DNA of 64,000 nt from Streptomyces griseoviridis (GCF_005222485.1 NZ_CP029078.1:6573501-6637500), one strand, 5' to 3'. Shown: positions 23,089 to 31,591, counted from the first letter of the stretch. The notes: generated by a model not told the origin, from the letters alone. Numbers and translations are program-made.

Positions 23089-24618
23089 ATGAGTCCAGTC
23101 ATCATCGCCGTCGTGGGAGTCGTCGTACTCCTCGTCCTGATGGCGCTCGTCGTCGCCAGCCGCTACAAGGTGGCAGGGCCGAGCGAGGCGTTCATCGTGA
23201 CCGGCCGACGCGGCAAGAAGTCCACCGACCCGGAGACCGGGCGGGTGTTCACCGACAACAGCGGCCAGAAGGTCGTGGTCGGCGGTGGCGTGTTCGTCGT
23301 GCCGTTCGTGCAGCAGAAGTTCACCCTCGACCTGTCCTCCCGGCACATCCCGGTCGCGGTGCGCGGCGCGGTCACCCTGCGCGGGGTGAAGTCCAACCTG
23401 GACGGCGTCGCCATCGTCAAGGTCGGCGGCACCGAGGACTCGATCAGGGCCGCGGCCCAGCGGTTTCTGATGCAGCAGGACGGCATCGTCGGCTTCACCC
23501 AGGAAGTGCTCTCCGGCGCGCTGCGGGCCATCGTCGGCCGGATGTCCGTCGAGGACGTCATCCGGGACCGGGCCGCGTTCGCCGGGCAGGTCGCCGAGGA
23601 GGCCGAGGCGAGTCTGTCGGGGCAGGGCCTGGTGCTCGACGCCTTCCAGATCCAGGACATCACCACCGAGGGCTCCTATCTGGAGGACCTCGGCCGCCCC
23701 GAGGCCGCCCGCGCCAAGCAGGAGGCCGACATCGCCGAGGCCGTCGCCCGGCGGGCCGCCGAGCAGGCGCGGCTGAAGGCCGAGGAGGAGATCGCCATCG
23801 CCCAGCGCACGTTCGCGCTGAAGCAGTCGGAGATCAAGGCCGAGACCGACGAGGCGTACGCCCGTGCCGCCGCCGCGGGACCGCTCGCCGACGCGGCCAG
23901 GCAGCAGGAGATCCTCGCCGAGCAGGAGAAGGTCGCCGCGGGCCAGGCGGCCTTGACGGACCGTCAGCTCGACACCCAGGTCCGCAAGCCCGCCGACGCC
24001 AAGCGCTACGCCGCCGAACAGGAGGCGGAGGCCCGCAGGGTGGCCCGCGTCAAGCAGGCCGAGGCCGAGCGGCTCGCCGAGATCGCCTCGGCGCAGGCCG
24101 ACGCGGAGCGGGCCAGGCTGACCGGTGAGGGTGAGAAGTCCCGCCGCAGCGCGCTCGCCGAGGCGGACGCCATCGAGGGCCTCAAGCAGGGTGAGGCCGA
24201 GCGGGCCAGGCGCGCGGCCATCGCGGAGGCGGTCAGGCTTGAGGGCGAGGCGGAGGCCGCCGCGATCGGCGCCAAGGGCGCGGCCGAGGCCGAGGCCATG
24301 CGCAAGAAGGCGGAGGCGTTCGGGCAGTACGGCGACGCGGCGGTCCTCCAGATGCTGATCGAGGTGCTCCCGCAGGTCGTCGCGAAGGCGTCCGAGCCGC
24401 TCAGCGCCATCGACAAGCTGACGGTCATCTCCACCGACGGCGCGGGACGGCTGCCGCGCGCGGTCGCCGACAACGTCAGCCAGGGCGTCGAACTCCTCAA
24501 CGCCACCACGGGGATCGACCTCGCGCAGCTCCTGAAGGGCGTCACCAACCGCCCGGAGGCGGCCACGGCCACGCCGGCACCGGCCGCGGCCAACGGGAAG
24601 GTCGAGATCTCGGGCTGA
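23089..24618 (+). CDS. flotillin (SPFH/band 7, YqiK type)
   Basis: A 509-residue membrane scaffold protein. An N-terminal hydrophobic helix (VIIAVVGVVVLLVLMALVV) precedes the SPFH domain (about 30-200: VGGGVFVVPFVQQKF, then LSGALRAIVGRMSVEDVI). A long Ala/Glu/Lys coiled coil (about 200-420) follows with many EAE/AEAEA heptads, then a C-terminal segment with AVLQMLIEVLPQVV for oligomerisation. Flotillins organise functional membrane microdomains. The ATG at 23089 is preceded by GAGGGGAG. The upstream NfeD-like gene is the usual partner. A second SPFH gene of a different type occurs at 53041-54210. Confidence 0.92.
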   Translation: MSPVIIAVVGVVVLLVLMALVVASRYKVAGPSEAFIVTGRRGKKSTDPETGRVFTDNSGQKVVVGGGVFVVPFVQQKFTLDLSSRHIPVAVRGAVTLRGVKSNLDGVAIVKVGGTEDSIRAAAQRFLMQQDGIVGFTQEVLSGALRAIVGRMSVEDVIRDRAAFAGQVAEEAEASLSGQGLVLDAFQIQDITTEGSYLEDLGRPEAARAKQEADIAEAVARRAAEQARLKAEEEIAIAQRTFALKQSEIKAETDEAYARAAAAGPLADAARQQEILAEQEKVAAGQAALTDRQLDTQVRKPADAKRYAAEQEAEARRVARVKQAEAERLAEIASAQADAERARLTGEGEKSRRSALAEADAIEGLKQGEAERARRAAIAEAVRLEGEAEAAAIGAKGAAEAEAMRKKAEAFGQYGDAAVLQMLIEVLPQVVAKASEPLSAIDKLTVISTDGAGRLPRAVADNVSQGVELLNATTGIDLAQLLKGVTNRPEAATATPAPAAANGKVEISG

Positions 24619-24961
24619 GCCTCGGGGGCGCCCACGGGGATCGGGAGATCGGGGGAACCCGGGGCGCCCACGGGAAACGGGGGGAACGGGGGAACTGCCC
24701 AGAAGGGAAGGGGAGTTCGGGGGACCCCCGGAAGGAAAAAGGGGGAGCGGGGGAACTCCCGCGGCGGCCACGGGAATCGGGGGAGTCCCGGGGCTGCCAC
24801 GGGGGACGGGGGCGGGCAGGACGGGGGAGAGCCGGGCGCACCGGGGACGGGGGAACGGGGGAAGCCCGGGGCGCCTACGGGGGAACGGGGGAAGGGGGGA
24901 GCCCGAGGGGGAGCGGGGGAACTCCGGGGACCGGGAGCGGGGGAAACCGGGGATCGGGGGA
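24619..24961 (+). repeat. G-run tract with degenerate CGGGGGAAC repeats after the flotillin gene
   Basis: For about 340 bases the plus strand is dominated by runs of 4-6 G separated by short linkers (for example GGGGGAACGGGGGAA), far more than in any other gap. Dozens of G-quadruplex-capable groups can be drawn. Long frames on the opposite strand reflect this composition (Pro/Arg/Ser only) and are not believed to be genes. Confidence 0.85.
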
Positions 24962-25015
24962 GGCCGGGGGGAGTCCGGAAGGCGGTCAGCACCGCCTTCC
25001 GGACTCCCCCCGGCC
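24962..25015 (+). terminator. 25-bp perfect inverted repeat (very strong hairpin)
   Basis: The arms 24962-24986 and 24991-25015 are exact reverse complements of 25 bases, closed by a CAGC loop. It ends the G-run tract and lies 344 bases after the flotillin stop and 72 before the first mini-ORF. It could stop transcription from the flotillin side or insulate the next gene. Confidence 0.9.
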
Positions 25016-25086
25016 ATCAGGCAGTATGGGCGAAGGGCAGGTCGCAGGTGGTCGCGGCGCCGCACCGGGACGTGCGGGGAGGAACC

Positions 25087-25125
25087 GTGAACCAGCCGGA
25101 GGCGGCCGTGGGGAGAGAACCGTGA
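25087..25125 (+). CDS. tandem mini-ORF 1 upstream of the PucR-type gene
   Basis: A GTG-initiated 12-codon frame (MNQPEAAVGREP). It is the first of three 35-bp-spaced copies of the start region of the downstream gene. Its TGA overlaps the GTG of mini-ORF 2 as GTGA. Translation is inferred only from this architecture. Confidence 0.45.
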   Translation: MNQPEAAVGREP

Positions 25126-25160
25126 ACGAGCTGGAGGCAGCCGTGGGGGAGGACGTGTGA
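25122..25160 (+). CDS. tandem mini-ORF 2 upstream of the PucR-type gene
   Basis: A GTG-initiated 12-codon frame (MNELEAAVGEDV) preceded by GGGGAGAGAA. Its TGA overlaps the GTG of the PucR-type gene as GTGA, so ribosomes could pass from one start to the next. Confidence 0.45.
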   Translation: MNELEAAVGEDV

Positions 25161-26308
25161 ACGGGCCGGAGGCAGCCGACGCCCACACCTACGCCGAAAC
25201 CGGCACCGGCACCGGCAGCGGCACCGGCACCGGCAGTGGCAGCGTCACCGGCACTGTCGCCGGCACCGGCGGTTATCTGACCGGATACGACCAGATACTC
25301 GCCGAGGTCTGCGCGACCGGACGTCGGCTCACCCGCGCCGAGTTGGAGTCGCGGCGGCTGCTGGGGGAGCGGGCCGCCGAGACCGGCGTCGGGCTGCGGG
25401 TGCTCGTCCGACAGCACCTCGCGGCGACCCGCACGATCTGGCCGACGCTCGGCTCCGTCGACGCCGACCGGGTCCTGGCCGCCGTCGAGCAGTCGATCGA
25501 CGCCTTCGCCGAGGGGCACGAGCGGGCCCAGAAACTCGCCGTGCGCCGCGAGGAGGCCGCCCGCCGGGAGTTCATCGACGACCTCCTCTACGGCCGCAGC
25601 GACCTCGGCAGGCTGGCCGAGCGCGCCGTCAGGTTCGGGCTGCTGCTGACCCGCGCGCACGCCGTCGCCGTCTGCCAGGGCGGGACGCCCCTCGACGACA
25701 CCGACCCGGCCACCCGCCAGGTGGAGAGCGCGCTGGTCGCGCGGTTCAGCGAGCGGCGCGTGCTGCTCGCCACCAAGGGCGGCCTGCTGATCTGCATCGC
25801 GCCCGCCGACCAGGAGGAGATCCTGGCCCACTTCGCCAAGCTGGCGCACGCGGCCACCGACGGCGGCCGGGTCGCCGTCGGCCGCGCCCACCCGGGGCCC
25901 GGTGGCATCGTCCACTCGTACGAGGAGGCGCTGCACACCCTCGACCTGGCCGAGCGCCTCGCCCTCGACGGCCCGGTGCTGCACGCCGTCGACCTGCTCG
26001 TCTACCCCGTGCTCACCCGTGACCGGCAGGCCATGGCGGACCTCGTGCGCAACACCCTGGGCCCGCTGGAGAGCGCCCGCGGCGGCCCGCAGCCGCTGAT
26101 CGACACGTTGACGGTGTACTTCGACTCCGGCTGCGTGGCCGCCGAGTCGGCCCGCCGGCTGAAGCTGAGCGTGCGGGCCCTGACCTACCGCCTCGAACGC
26201 GTCCACACCCTCACCGGCGTGAATCCGGCCGACCCCACGCACCGCTTCACCCTCCAGACCGCGGTGATCGGCGCCCGGCTGCTCGGCTGGCCGCAGACCG
26301 AGCTGTAG
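25157..26308 (+). CDS. PucR/CdaR-type transcriptional regulator
   Basis: A 383-residue regulator. After a Gly/Thr/Ser low-complexity start (coded by a repeated ACCGGC hexamer, residues about 15-38), there is an N-terminal helical domain (YDQILAEVCATGRRLTRAELE) common to this actinomycete group, a degenerate GGDEF-like middle and the C-terminal PucR helix-turn-helix: LIDTLTVYFDSGCVAAESARRL and ALTYRLERVHTLTG. The N-terminal 60 residues lack a known sensor. The GTG at 25157 is the third in a row of duplicated starts; GGGGGAGGA precedes it. Targets are unknown; it is not next to purine genes, unlike the PucR at 35755. Confidence 0.85.
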   Translation: MNGPEAADAHTYAETGTGTGSGTGTGSGSVTGTVAGTGGYLTGYDQILAEVCATGRRLTRAELESRRLLGERAAETGVGLRVLVRQHLAATRTIWPTLGSVDADRVLAAVEQSIDAFAEGHERAQKLAVRREEAARREFIDDLLYGRSDLGRLAERAVRFGLLLTRAHAVAVCQGGTPLDDTDPATRQVESALVARFSERRVLLATKGGLLICIAPADQEEILAHFAKLAHAATDGGRVAVGRAHPGPGGIVHSYEEALHTLDLAERLALDGPVLHAVDLLVYPVLTRDRQAMADLVRNTLGPLESARGGPQPLIDTLTVYFDSGCVAAESARRLKLSVRALTYRLERVHTLTGVNPADPTHRFTLQTAVIGARLLGWPQTEL

Positions 26309-26370
26309 GCCGTCCGGGTGGTGGACCGGGGATGGGCTTCACCTGGGCCGATGTGTATGCTTGGCGGTCG

Positions 26371-26479
26371 CGAAGGGGAGTAGCCCCGCAATACCGGTCG
26401 TCGACACACTGGAAACCTCTCACGGGGAATCCCGGTGGCCGGGCCCGCAGAGGTCGTGTGCGGGCGGGCGAGACCTTCG
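26371..26479 (+). promoter_or_regulatory. yybP-ykoY (manganese) riboswitch
   Basis: The 5' consensus GGGGAGTAGC (26375-26384) and the 3' block GCGAGACCTTCGG (26468-26480) of this class are both present. The outer stem is visible: CGAAGG at 26371-26376 pairs with CCTTCG at 26474-26479. A TATGCT -10-like hexamer with upstream TG lies at 26356. The class binds Mn2+ and controls exporters, including GDT1/TMEM165 relatives, and such a gene lies downstream at 26990. About 510 bases separate the two, which is unusually long. Confidence 0.85.
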
Positions 26480-26491
26480 GCCCATGAGTCG

Positions 26492-26917
26492 ATGACGTAT
26501 GCGCGTCGGCGGGGCCGAAGCTGCCGCCGTCCCCTCGCGCGGTCGTCCTCGGAGCCCCCGCCCGTGCGGGAAGGCTGGTCCGGGACCGTGCATCCGCTTC
26601 CGCTGTCTCCGATCGTCCGTGTCGGTGCCGTCCTGCGTGCTCTGAGGTCCGCGGGCACCGGCCGGGAGCCCGCCGTCAAAACCCGCACTCCGCCCGCCCT
26701 GACCAGGAGCGCCGCTCCGTTCGGGGACCCGCGCGCGCATCCGCCGTCCAACGCCTTCGTGCCGGTGCCCGGCTGCTGGGTCTGTCTCCTCCTCGACGAC
26801 GTCGCCCACGCGGCGTGGCGCGGTGACGACGGGCTGCGGCTCGCGGACTGGCTGTCGGTCACCGCGAGCGGCATGGGCCACCGCGTCAGGGACCACGGCG
26901 ATCCGCCGACCCCCTGA
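26492..26917 (+). CDS. hypothetical protein between the Mn riboswitch and GDT1
   Basis: An open frame of 141 codons from ATG at 26492. Codon bias is convincing in the last third (VPVPGCWVCLLLDDVAHAAW and onward), while the first half is Arg/Ser/Pro-rich and could be non-coding. No ribosome site precedes the ATG, and no family is recognised. If real, it would be the first gene under the manganese riboswitch. If not, this is a long untranslated leader. Opposite-strand frames here are less convincing. Confidence 0.4.
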   Translation: MTYARRRGRSCRRPLARSSSEPPPVREGWSGTVHPLPLSPIVRVGAVLRALRSAGTGREPAVKTRTPPALTRSAAPFGDPRAHPPSNAFVPVPGCWVCLLLDDVAHAAWRGDDGLRLADWLSVTASGMGHRVRDHGDPPTP

Positions 26918-26989
26918 ACCAACCCCGGCCTCCCCCCGGGCCGTGCGGTCACCCGTGCCCGCGGCCCTCTACAGAAAGCAGCTCAAGGA

Positions 26990-27574
26990 ATGTCTCTCGA
27001 CCCCCTGGCGATCCTCACCGCCTTCGGGCTGATCTTCCTCGCGGAACTCCCCGACAAGACCATGTTCGCGTCGCTCGCCATGGGCACCCGCATGCGTCCG
27101 CTGTACGTGTGGTTCGGCACGTCCACGGCGTTCATCGTGCACGTCGTGATCGCCGTCGGCGCGGGCAGCCTGCTCGGGCTGCTCCCCGGCATGCTGGTCA
27201 AACTGGTCTCGGCGGCCCTCTTCGCGTTCGGCGCGTTCGTGCTGCTGCGCTCCGGGGGCGACGACGAGGACGAGGAGGGCGGCGGCAAGACCGTCACCGG
27301 CTTCTGGCCCGTCTACGGCACCGCCTTCACCGCCGTCTTCATCAGCGAGTGGGGCGACCTGACCCAGATCACCACCGCCAACCTCGCCGCCACCAACGGC
27401 TGGCTCTCCACCGCCATCGGCTCCGCGGCGGCCCTCATGTCGGTGTCCGCCCTCGCCCTGCTGGTCGGCCGGTTCATCGCGCAGCGCGTGCCGCTCAAGA
27501 CGGTGCAGCGGATCGGCGCCGTCTGCATGGCGGGCCTCGCCATCTGGACCCTCGTGGAGGCCTTCACCGGCTGA
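26990..27574 (+). CDS. TMEM165/GDT1 family Mn2+/Ca2+ transporter
   Basis: A 194-residue membrane protein of six predicted helices in two related halves. Each half carries the family's acidic motif: ELPDKT (about residue 20) and EWGDLT (about 123). The usual motif is ExGDKT/S, so the second copy has Leu for Lys. The halves are joined by an acidic loop (GGDDEDEEGGG). Members move manganese or calcium, usually out of the cytosol. An upstream yybP-ykoY riboswitch strongly supports Mn2+ efflux. The ATG at 26990 has AAGG very close to it, so the start could be slightly different. Confidence 0.92.
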   Translation: MSLDPLAILTAFGLIFLAELPDKTMFASLAMGTRMRPLYVWFGTSTAFIVHVVIAVGAGSLLGLLPGMLVKLVSAALFAFGAFVLLRSGGDDEDEEGGGKTVTGFWPVYGTAFTAVFISEWGDLTQITTANLAATNGWLSTAIGSAAALMSVSALALLVGRFIAQRVPLKTVQRIGAVCMAGLAIWTLVEAFTG

Positions 27575-27628
27575 CCGCCCGCCCGCACCTCCGCCTCGAA
27601 GGCCCTGACCCGGCAGCCGATCACCGGC

Positions 27629-27644
27629 TGTGACCCACATCACC
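27629..27644. promoter_or_regulatory. Crp-like dyad before the ECF sigma gene
   Basis: TGTGACCCACATCACC contains TGTGA-N6-TCAC, the half-sites of a Crp-family palindrome, 79 bases before the sigma factor start. Whether Crp or another regulator binds is not known. Confidence 0.45.
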
Positions 27645-27722
27645 GCGGCGCGGTGCAGCGTGGGGACGGGGTCAGGGCCTTTCCCCAGGTGTAAGGAGTC
27701 AGCGAGATCAGGGACGGTACGG

Positions 27723-28229
27723 ATGGGACAGACTCGGACCGGTGAGTTCGAGGAGTTCGTGGCGGCCCGCTGGCCTGGTCTGATCCACCTGGCCCGGCTG
27801 CTCACCGGTGGCGATCGGCACCGGGCCGAGGACCTCGTCCAGGAGTCCCTGGTCAAGCTCTGGTTCGCCTGGCCGAAGGTGGCCGACGAGGCGCCCGAGG
27901 CCTACGCGCGCAAGGTGATGGTGCGGTCGGCCGCGCGGTCGGCGCGACGGCGCTGGTGGGGCGAGCGGCCCGTCGAGCAACTGCCCGACGTGGCGGCCCT
28001 CGGCGACGTCTCGACGGCGGTCGCCGAACGGTCCCGGCTGGAGAACGCGCTCGCCCAGCTGCCGGCCAGGCAGCGGGCCGCCGTCGTGCTGCGCTACTAC
28101 CAGGATCTGCCGGAGGCGCAGGTGGCCCAGCTGCTCGGCTGCCCGGTCGGAACCGCCCGCTCGCACGCGTCACGCGGGGTGGCCAGGCTGCGCCGGCTCC
28201 TGGCCGACGTCATCGAGCCGGTGGGGTGA
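27723..28229 (+). CDS. SigE-family ECF RNA polymerase sigma factor
   Basis: A 168-residue sigma factor with region 2 (FEEFVAARWPGLIHLARLL, then AEDLVQESLVKLW) and region 4 (LPARQRAAVVLRYYQDLPEAQVA, then GTARSHASRGVARLR). It belongs to the SigE-like ECF group common in Streptomyces (often annotated SigE family, distinct from the cell-envelope sigma E). The ATG at 27723 is chosen by homology; the open frame extends to 27630. The next gene, 10 bases downstream, encodes a membrane protein that may act as its regulator. A Crp-like palindrome lies upstream. Confidence 0.9.
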   Translation: MGQTRTGEFEEFVAARWPGLIHLARLLTGGDRHRAEDLVQESLVKLWFAWPKVADEAPEAYARKVMVRSAARSARRRWWGERPVEQLPDVAALGDVSTAVAERSRLENALAQLPARQRAAVVLRYYQDLPEAQVAQLLGCPVGTARSHASRGVARLRRLLADVIEPVG

Positions 28230-28239
28230 AGGGGAAGTC

Positions 28240-28803
28240 ATGGATCACTTCGAACGGCAGTTGGCGCAGCTCATGCGCACCACCGAGGAACGCGTCTCCT
28301 TTGACTCCGGGCAGCGCGCGCGGCTCCGGGCGGGCGTGAAGGCCCGGCGGCGGATGCGGGCCGCGCGGCTCGGCGTCGGCACCCTGCTGGCCGTCGGCGG
28401 GCTCGGGCTCGGCCTGTTCCTGCTGCCCGCGGGCCACGACCGGGTCGAACCCAGCGCGCCGGGACCGGGCCAGGTGACCGGCCCGTCGTCGGTCCAGGAC
28501 CCGACCCCCGGGCCGACCGTCGGCACCGGGCCCTCTCCCGGTACGTCGCCCTCGCAGCCCCCGTCGACGACGGGTGTCACCGACCTCCCGCCGACGTCCG
28601 CGAGCCCCCCTCCCACCGGAAGCGCGACCTCGTCCGCCCCCTCGTCCGCGACCTCGTCCCCCTCGGGGACCTCCGCTCCCACGGAGACGGGCCGGTCGAG
28701 CCCGGACGCCACGTCCTCCTCGTCCTACGGGACCGGGACCGGGACCGGGACCGGGACCGGCGAGATCACCACCCCGCCGTCGGGAACGGTGAGCGCCGGC
28801 TAG
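28240..28803 (+). CDS. membrane protein with Ser/Thr/Pro-rich tail, possible anti-sigma partner
   Basis: A 187-residue protein: a cytosolic N-terminus (residues 1-42, DHFERQLAQLMRTTEERVSF, Arg-rich near the membrane), one helix (LGVGTLLAVGGLGLGLFLLPA), then about 120 residues of Pro/Ser/Thr/Gly low complexity expected outside the cell, ending in a GTGTGTG run coded by repeated GGGACC hexamers. The layout resembles partner genes of SigE-type ECF factors, where the N-terminal part could bind sigma. No zinc-binding anti-sigma motif is seen. The ATG at 28240 follows AGGGGAAG. It probably forms an operon with the sigma gene. Confidence 0.65.
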   Translation: MDHFERQLAQLMRTTEERVSFDSGQRARLRAGVKARRRMRAARLGVGTLLAVGGLGLGLFLLPAGHDRVEPSAPGPGQVTGPSSVQDPTPGPTVGTGPSPGTSPSQPPSTTGVTDLPPTSASPPPTGSATSSAPSSATSSPSGTSAPTETGRSSPDATSSSSYGTGTGTGTGTGEITTPPSGTVSAG

Positions 28804-28916
28804 CCGCACCGGCCCCTCCCTCCCCTCACCCCCGCTGCACCTGACCCCGCCGCATCGCCCCCGCGCCACGGGTGCCTTCGGCATGCCCTCTCCCTCCGGA
28901 CGGACAAGGACGAAAC

Positions 28917-30170
28917 ATGACACAACCCGGAACGGTGGTCCCCGCCCGCGCGGAGTCGCTGCCGAGGCCCGCCCCACTGGCGGCCAGGCCGACGGCCCTC
29001 GTCCTGGACGTCGTCGTACCGGTGTTCAACGAGGAAGCCGATCTGGAGGCCGGGGTGCGGCGCCTGCACGCGCATCTGCGGGAGACGTTCCCCTACCCGT
29101 TCCTGATCACCGTCGCCGACAACGCGAGCACCGACGACACCCCGCTGATCGCCGCGCGACTGGCCGCCGAACTGCCCGAGTTGGAGTGGCTGCGGCTCAC
29201 GGAGAAGGGGCGCGGCCGGGCCCTGCGCGCGGCCTGGTCGCGGTCGCGGGCCCCGGTGCTCGCCTATGTCGACGTGGACCTCTCCACCGACCTCGCCGCG
29301 CTGCTGCCGCTGGTCGCCCCGCTGATCTCAGGACACTCCGACCTCGCCATCGGCAGCCGCCTCGCGCCCGGCTCCCGGGTGGTGCGCGGCCCCCGCAGGG
29401 AGGTGATCTCCCGGTGCTACAACCTGCTGCTGCGCTCCACCCTCGCCGTGGGGTTCTCCGACGCGCAGTGCGGCTTCAAGGCGATCAGACGCGATGCCGC
29501 CGGACGCCTGCTGCCCCAGGTGCGGGACTCCGGCTGGTTCTTCGACACCGAACTCCTGGTGCTCGCCGAACGCGCCGGGCTGCGCATCCACGAGGTGCCG
29601 GTGGACTGGGTCGACGACCCCGACAGCAGCGTCGACGTCGTCGCCACCGCCGTCGCGGACCTGCGCGGGATCGCCCGGGTGGGCCGGGCACTGGCCGCCG
29701 GGACCCTGAGCGGCAACGGCGGCGGGACCGGGCGGGGTGTGGCCCCGCCCGGCGTGCCGGGGGCGCTCTCCCGGGCGGTGCGTTTCGCCGCCGTCGGCGC
29801 CGTGAGCACCGTCGCCCACCTGCTCCTCTTCGCGCTGCTGCGCCCCTCCGCGGGTGCCCAAGTCGCCAACGCCGTCGCCCTGTTGCTCTGCGCCGTAGCC
29901 AACACGGCCGCCAACCGGCGGTTCACCTTCGGGGTGCGCGGGCGCGACGGTGTGCTGCGCCACCAGTCGCGCGGGCTCGCCGTGTTCGGGATCGGCCTCG
30001 CTCTCACCGCCGGCGCCCTCGCCGCCCTGCACGCGCTCGCGCCCGACGCGGGCCACCGCACCGAACTCACCGTGCTGGTCGGCGCCAACCTCGCCGCGAC
30101 CCTGCTGCGGTTCCTCCTCTTCCAGGTCTGGGTCTTCGGGGCCAGGCGCGACGGGCGGGCGGCCCGATGA
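28917..30170 (+). CDS. GT2 polyprenyl-phosphate glycosyltransferase fused to a GtrA membrane domain
   Basis: A 417-residue protein. Residues about 35-265 are a DPM1/DPG-type GT2 catalytic domain: VVVPVFNEEADLE, ADNASTDDT and the metal-binding YVDVDLS, followed by AQCGFKAIRR and GWFFDTELL. It should transfer a sugar from a nucleotide donor to polyprenyl phosphate at the inner membrane face. Residues about 285-410 form a four-helix GtrA domain (RFAAVGAVSTVAHLLLFALL) that may flip the lipid-linked sugar. The ATG at 28917 is preceded by AAGGA. The stop overlaps the next start (ATGA), so the product probably supplies the donor for the neighbouring transferase. Confidence 0.9.
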   Translation: MTQPGTVVPARAESLPRPAPLAARPTALVLDVVVPVFNEEADLEAGVRRLHAHLRETFPYPFLITVADNASTDDTPLIAARLAAELPELEWLRLTEKGRGRALRAAWSRSRAPVLAYVDVDLSTDLAALLPLVAPLISGHSDLAIGSRLAPGSRVVRGPRREVISRCYNLLLRSTLAVGFSDAQCGFKAIRRDAAGRLLPQVRDSGWFFDTELLVLAERAGLRIHEVPVDWVDDPDSSVDVVATAVADLRGIARVGRALAAGTLSGNGGGTGRGVAPPGVPGALSRAVRFAAVGAVSTVAHLLLFALLRPSAGAQVANAVALLLCAVANTAANRRFTFGVRGRDGVLRHQSRGLAVFGIGLALTAGALAALHALAPDAGHRTELTVLVGANLAATLLRFLLFQVWVFGARRDGRAAR

Positions 30171-31408
30171 GCACCGTCGAAGTCAGCCCGCCCGCAACGG
30201 AGTTCGCGGACGCACCCACCGAAGGGCGGCTGCGGCGGGCGGTCCGCGCGTACGGTCCCGTCCTCGCGCTCTACGGCACGCTCAAGCTCGTCGGCTTCCT
30301 CGTCTTCATGCAACTGCTCGACTCCGCGGGGGACTTCCGCCGCAAGAACCCGCGGTTCGGGGGCGGCGCCCACACCTGGGACGTGCTGGCCAGTTGGGAC
30401 GGCTGGTGGTACCAGCAGATCGCCGCGCTCGGCTACCGCCCCGCGCTGATCCCGATCCCGGACGCCACGGGACCGCTCACCCTCCAGGGCAACTCGGCCG
30501 CCTTCTTCCCCCTCTACCCGGCCCTGATGCGGCTGGTCTCCGAGGTGACGGGCCTCGGTCTGTACGGCGCCGGGATGCTGGTGTCGGTCGTCGCCTCGTT
30601 CGTCGCCGCGCTCGGCATCCACCGGGTGACCGCCAGGCTCCGCGGTCCCTCCGCCGGGCTGATGGCGGCCGGACTGTGGGCGGTGTGGCCGGGCTCCGGC
30701 ATCGAATGGGCGGTCTACTCCGACTCCCTGTACGTGGCGCTCACCGCCTGGACCTGCCATGCCGTCCTGACCCGCCACTGGCTCACCGCCGGGTTCCTCG
30801 CCTGCGCGGCGGGCCTCAACCGGCCGACCGCCGTCACGCTGATCGCCGCTGTGACGGTCGCGGCGCTGCCGGCGGTGCGGGAACGGAACGCCGGCCGGGC
30901 GCGCCCGCTCGTCGCCGTGGCCGTCGCACCCCTGGGGCTGCTCGGGTACCTCGGCTGGGTCGGGTACAGGACCGGTGAACCCGGCGGCTACTTCGCGCTC
31001 CAATCCGGCGCCTGGCAGCACGAGTTCGACTTCGGCCGGTACACCGCGACGGTCTTCACGTCGGTGCCCGTGGGCCACTTCGACTACCCCTACGCCTGGC
31101 CCTTCGCGGACGTCATCGGCGTCGGGGTCGTCCTGCTGGCGCTCGCCCTGATCCCGCTGCTGATCCGGCTGCGGCTGCCCGCGGTGCTGGTCGTGCACAC
31201 CGTCCTGACGGTCCTCCTGGTCCTCGGCAGCCAGCAGATCTTCGGCAACGTCTCCCGCTATCTGCTGCCCGCCTTCCCGCTGTTCGTGCCGGTCGCCCTC
31301 GCGCTGCGCCGCCTCCCGGTGGCGCTGCGGCTCGGCCTGCTCACCCTCGCGGCCACCGCCTCCGGCTCCTACGCGGGCTACGTCCTCTTCGAACTCGGCG
31401 TCCCGTGA
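30167..31408 (+). CDS. membrane mannosyltransferase-like protein (PIG-V type GT-C)
   Basis: A 413-residue polytopic protein with about eight to nine helices. Near the first luminal loop is ASWDGWWYQQIAALGY, matching the acidic-aromatic catalytic loop of PIG-V-like GT-C mannosyltransferases, and AAFFPLYPALMRL follows. It would use a lipid-linked sugar on the outer face of the membrane. The preceding coupled gene makes and possibly flips such a donor, so the two form a complete transfer unit. The acceptor (a glycan, protein or lipid) cannot be told. Confidence 0.8.
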   Translation: MSTVEVSPPATEFADAPTEGRLRRAVRAYGPVLALYGTLKLVGFLVFMQLLDSAGDFRRKNPRFGGGAHTWDVLASWDGWWYQQIAALGYRPALIPIPDATGPLTLQGNSAAFFPLYPALMRLVSEVTGLGLYGAGMLVSVVASFVAALGIHRVTARLRGPSAGLMAAGLWAVWPGSGIEWAVYSDSLYVALTAWTCHAVLTRHWLTAGFLACAAGLNRPTAVTLIAAVTVAALPAVRERNAGRARPLVAVAVAPLGLLGYLGWVGYRTGEPGGYFALQSGAWQHEFDFGRYTATVFTSVPVGHFDYPYAWPFADVIGVGVVLLALALIPLLIRLRLPAVLVVHTVLTVLLVLGSQQIFGNVSRYLLPAFPLFVPVALALRRLPVALRLGLLTLAATASGSYAGYVLFELGVP

Positions 31409-31591
31409 CCGGGCAGGGACACCGGTCGGGCGGTGCGCGCGGGAGCCATCCGGAAGGGGGCGAGGCATCTTGGATGCGAGGCCGTGAGGTCGATCCTCCT
31501 CGCACCAGCGGCCATTCACTCCCTCTCCTGCTCGCATCCGCGTTTGTGCGCCTCGGTGTCGCGGGTACCGTCATCCGGGAGGTGGTGGCCC

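Noticed and set aside
24006..24992. Minus-strand frame over the flotillin 3' end and the G-run tract
   Set aside because: The product is Pro/Ser/Arg low complexity caused by G runs; no start signal or family.
26420..26896. Minus-strand frame opposite the manganese riboswitch gap
   Set aside because: Its codon bias is weaker than that of the plus-strand frame, and the riboswitch fixes the transcribed strand.
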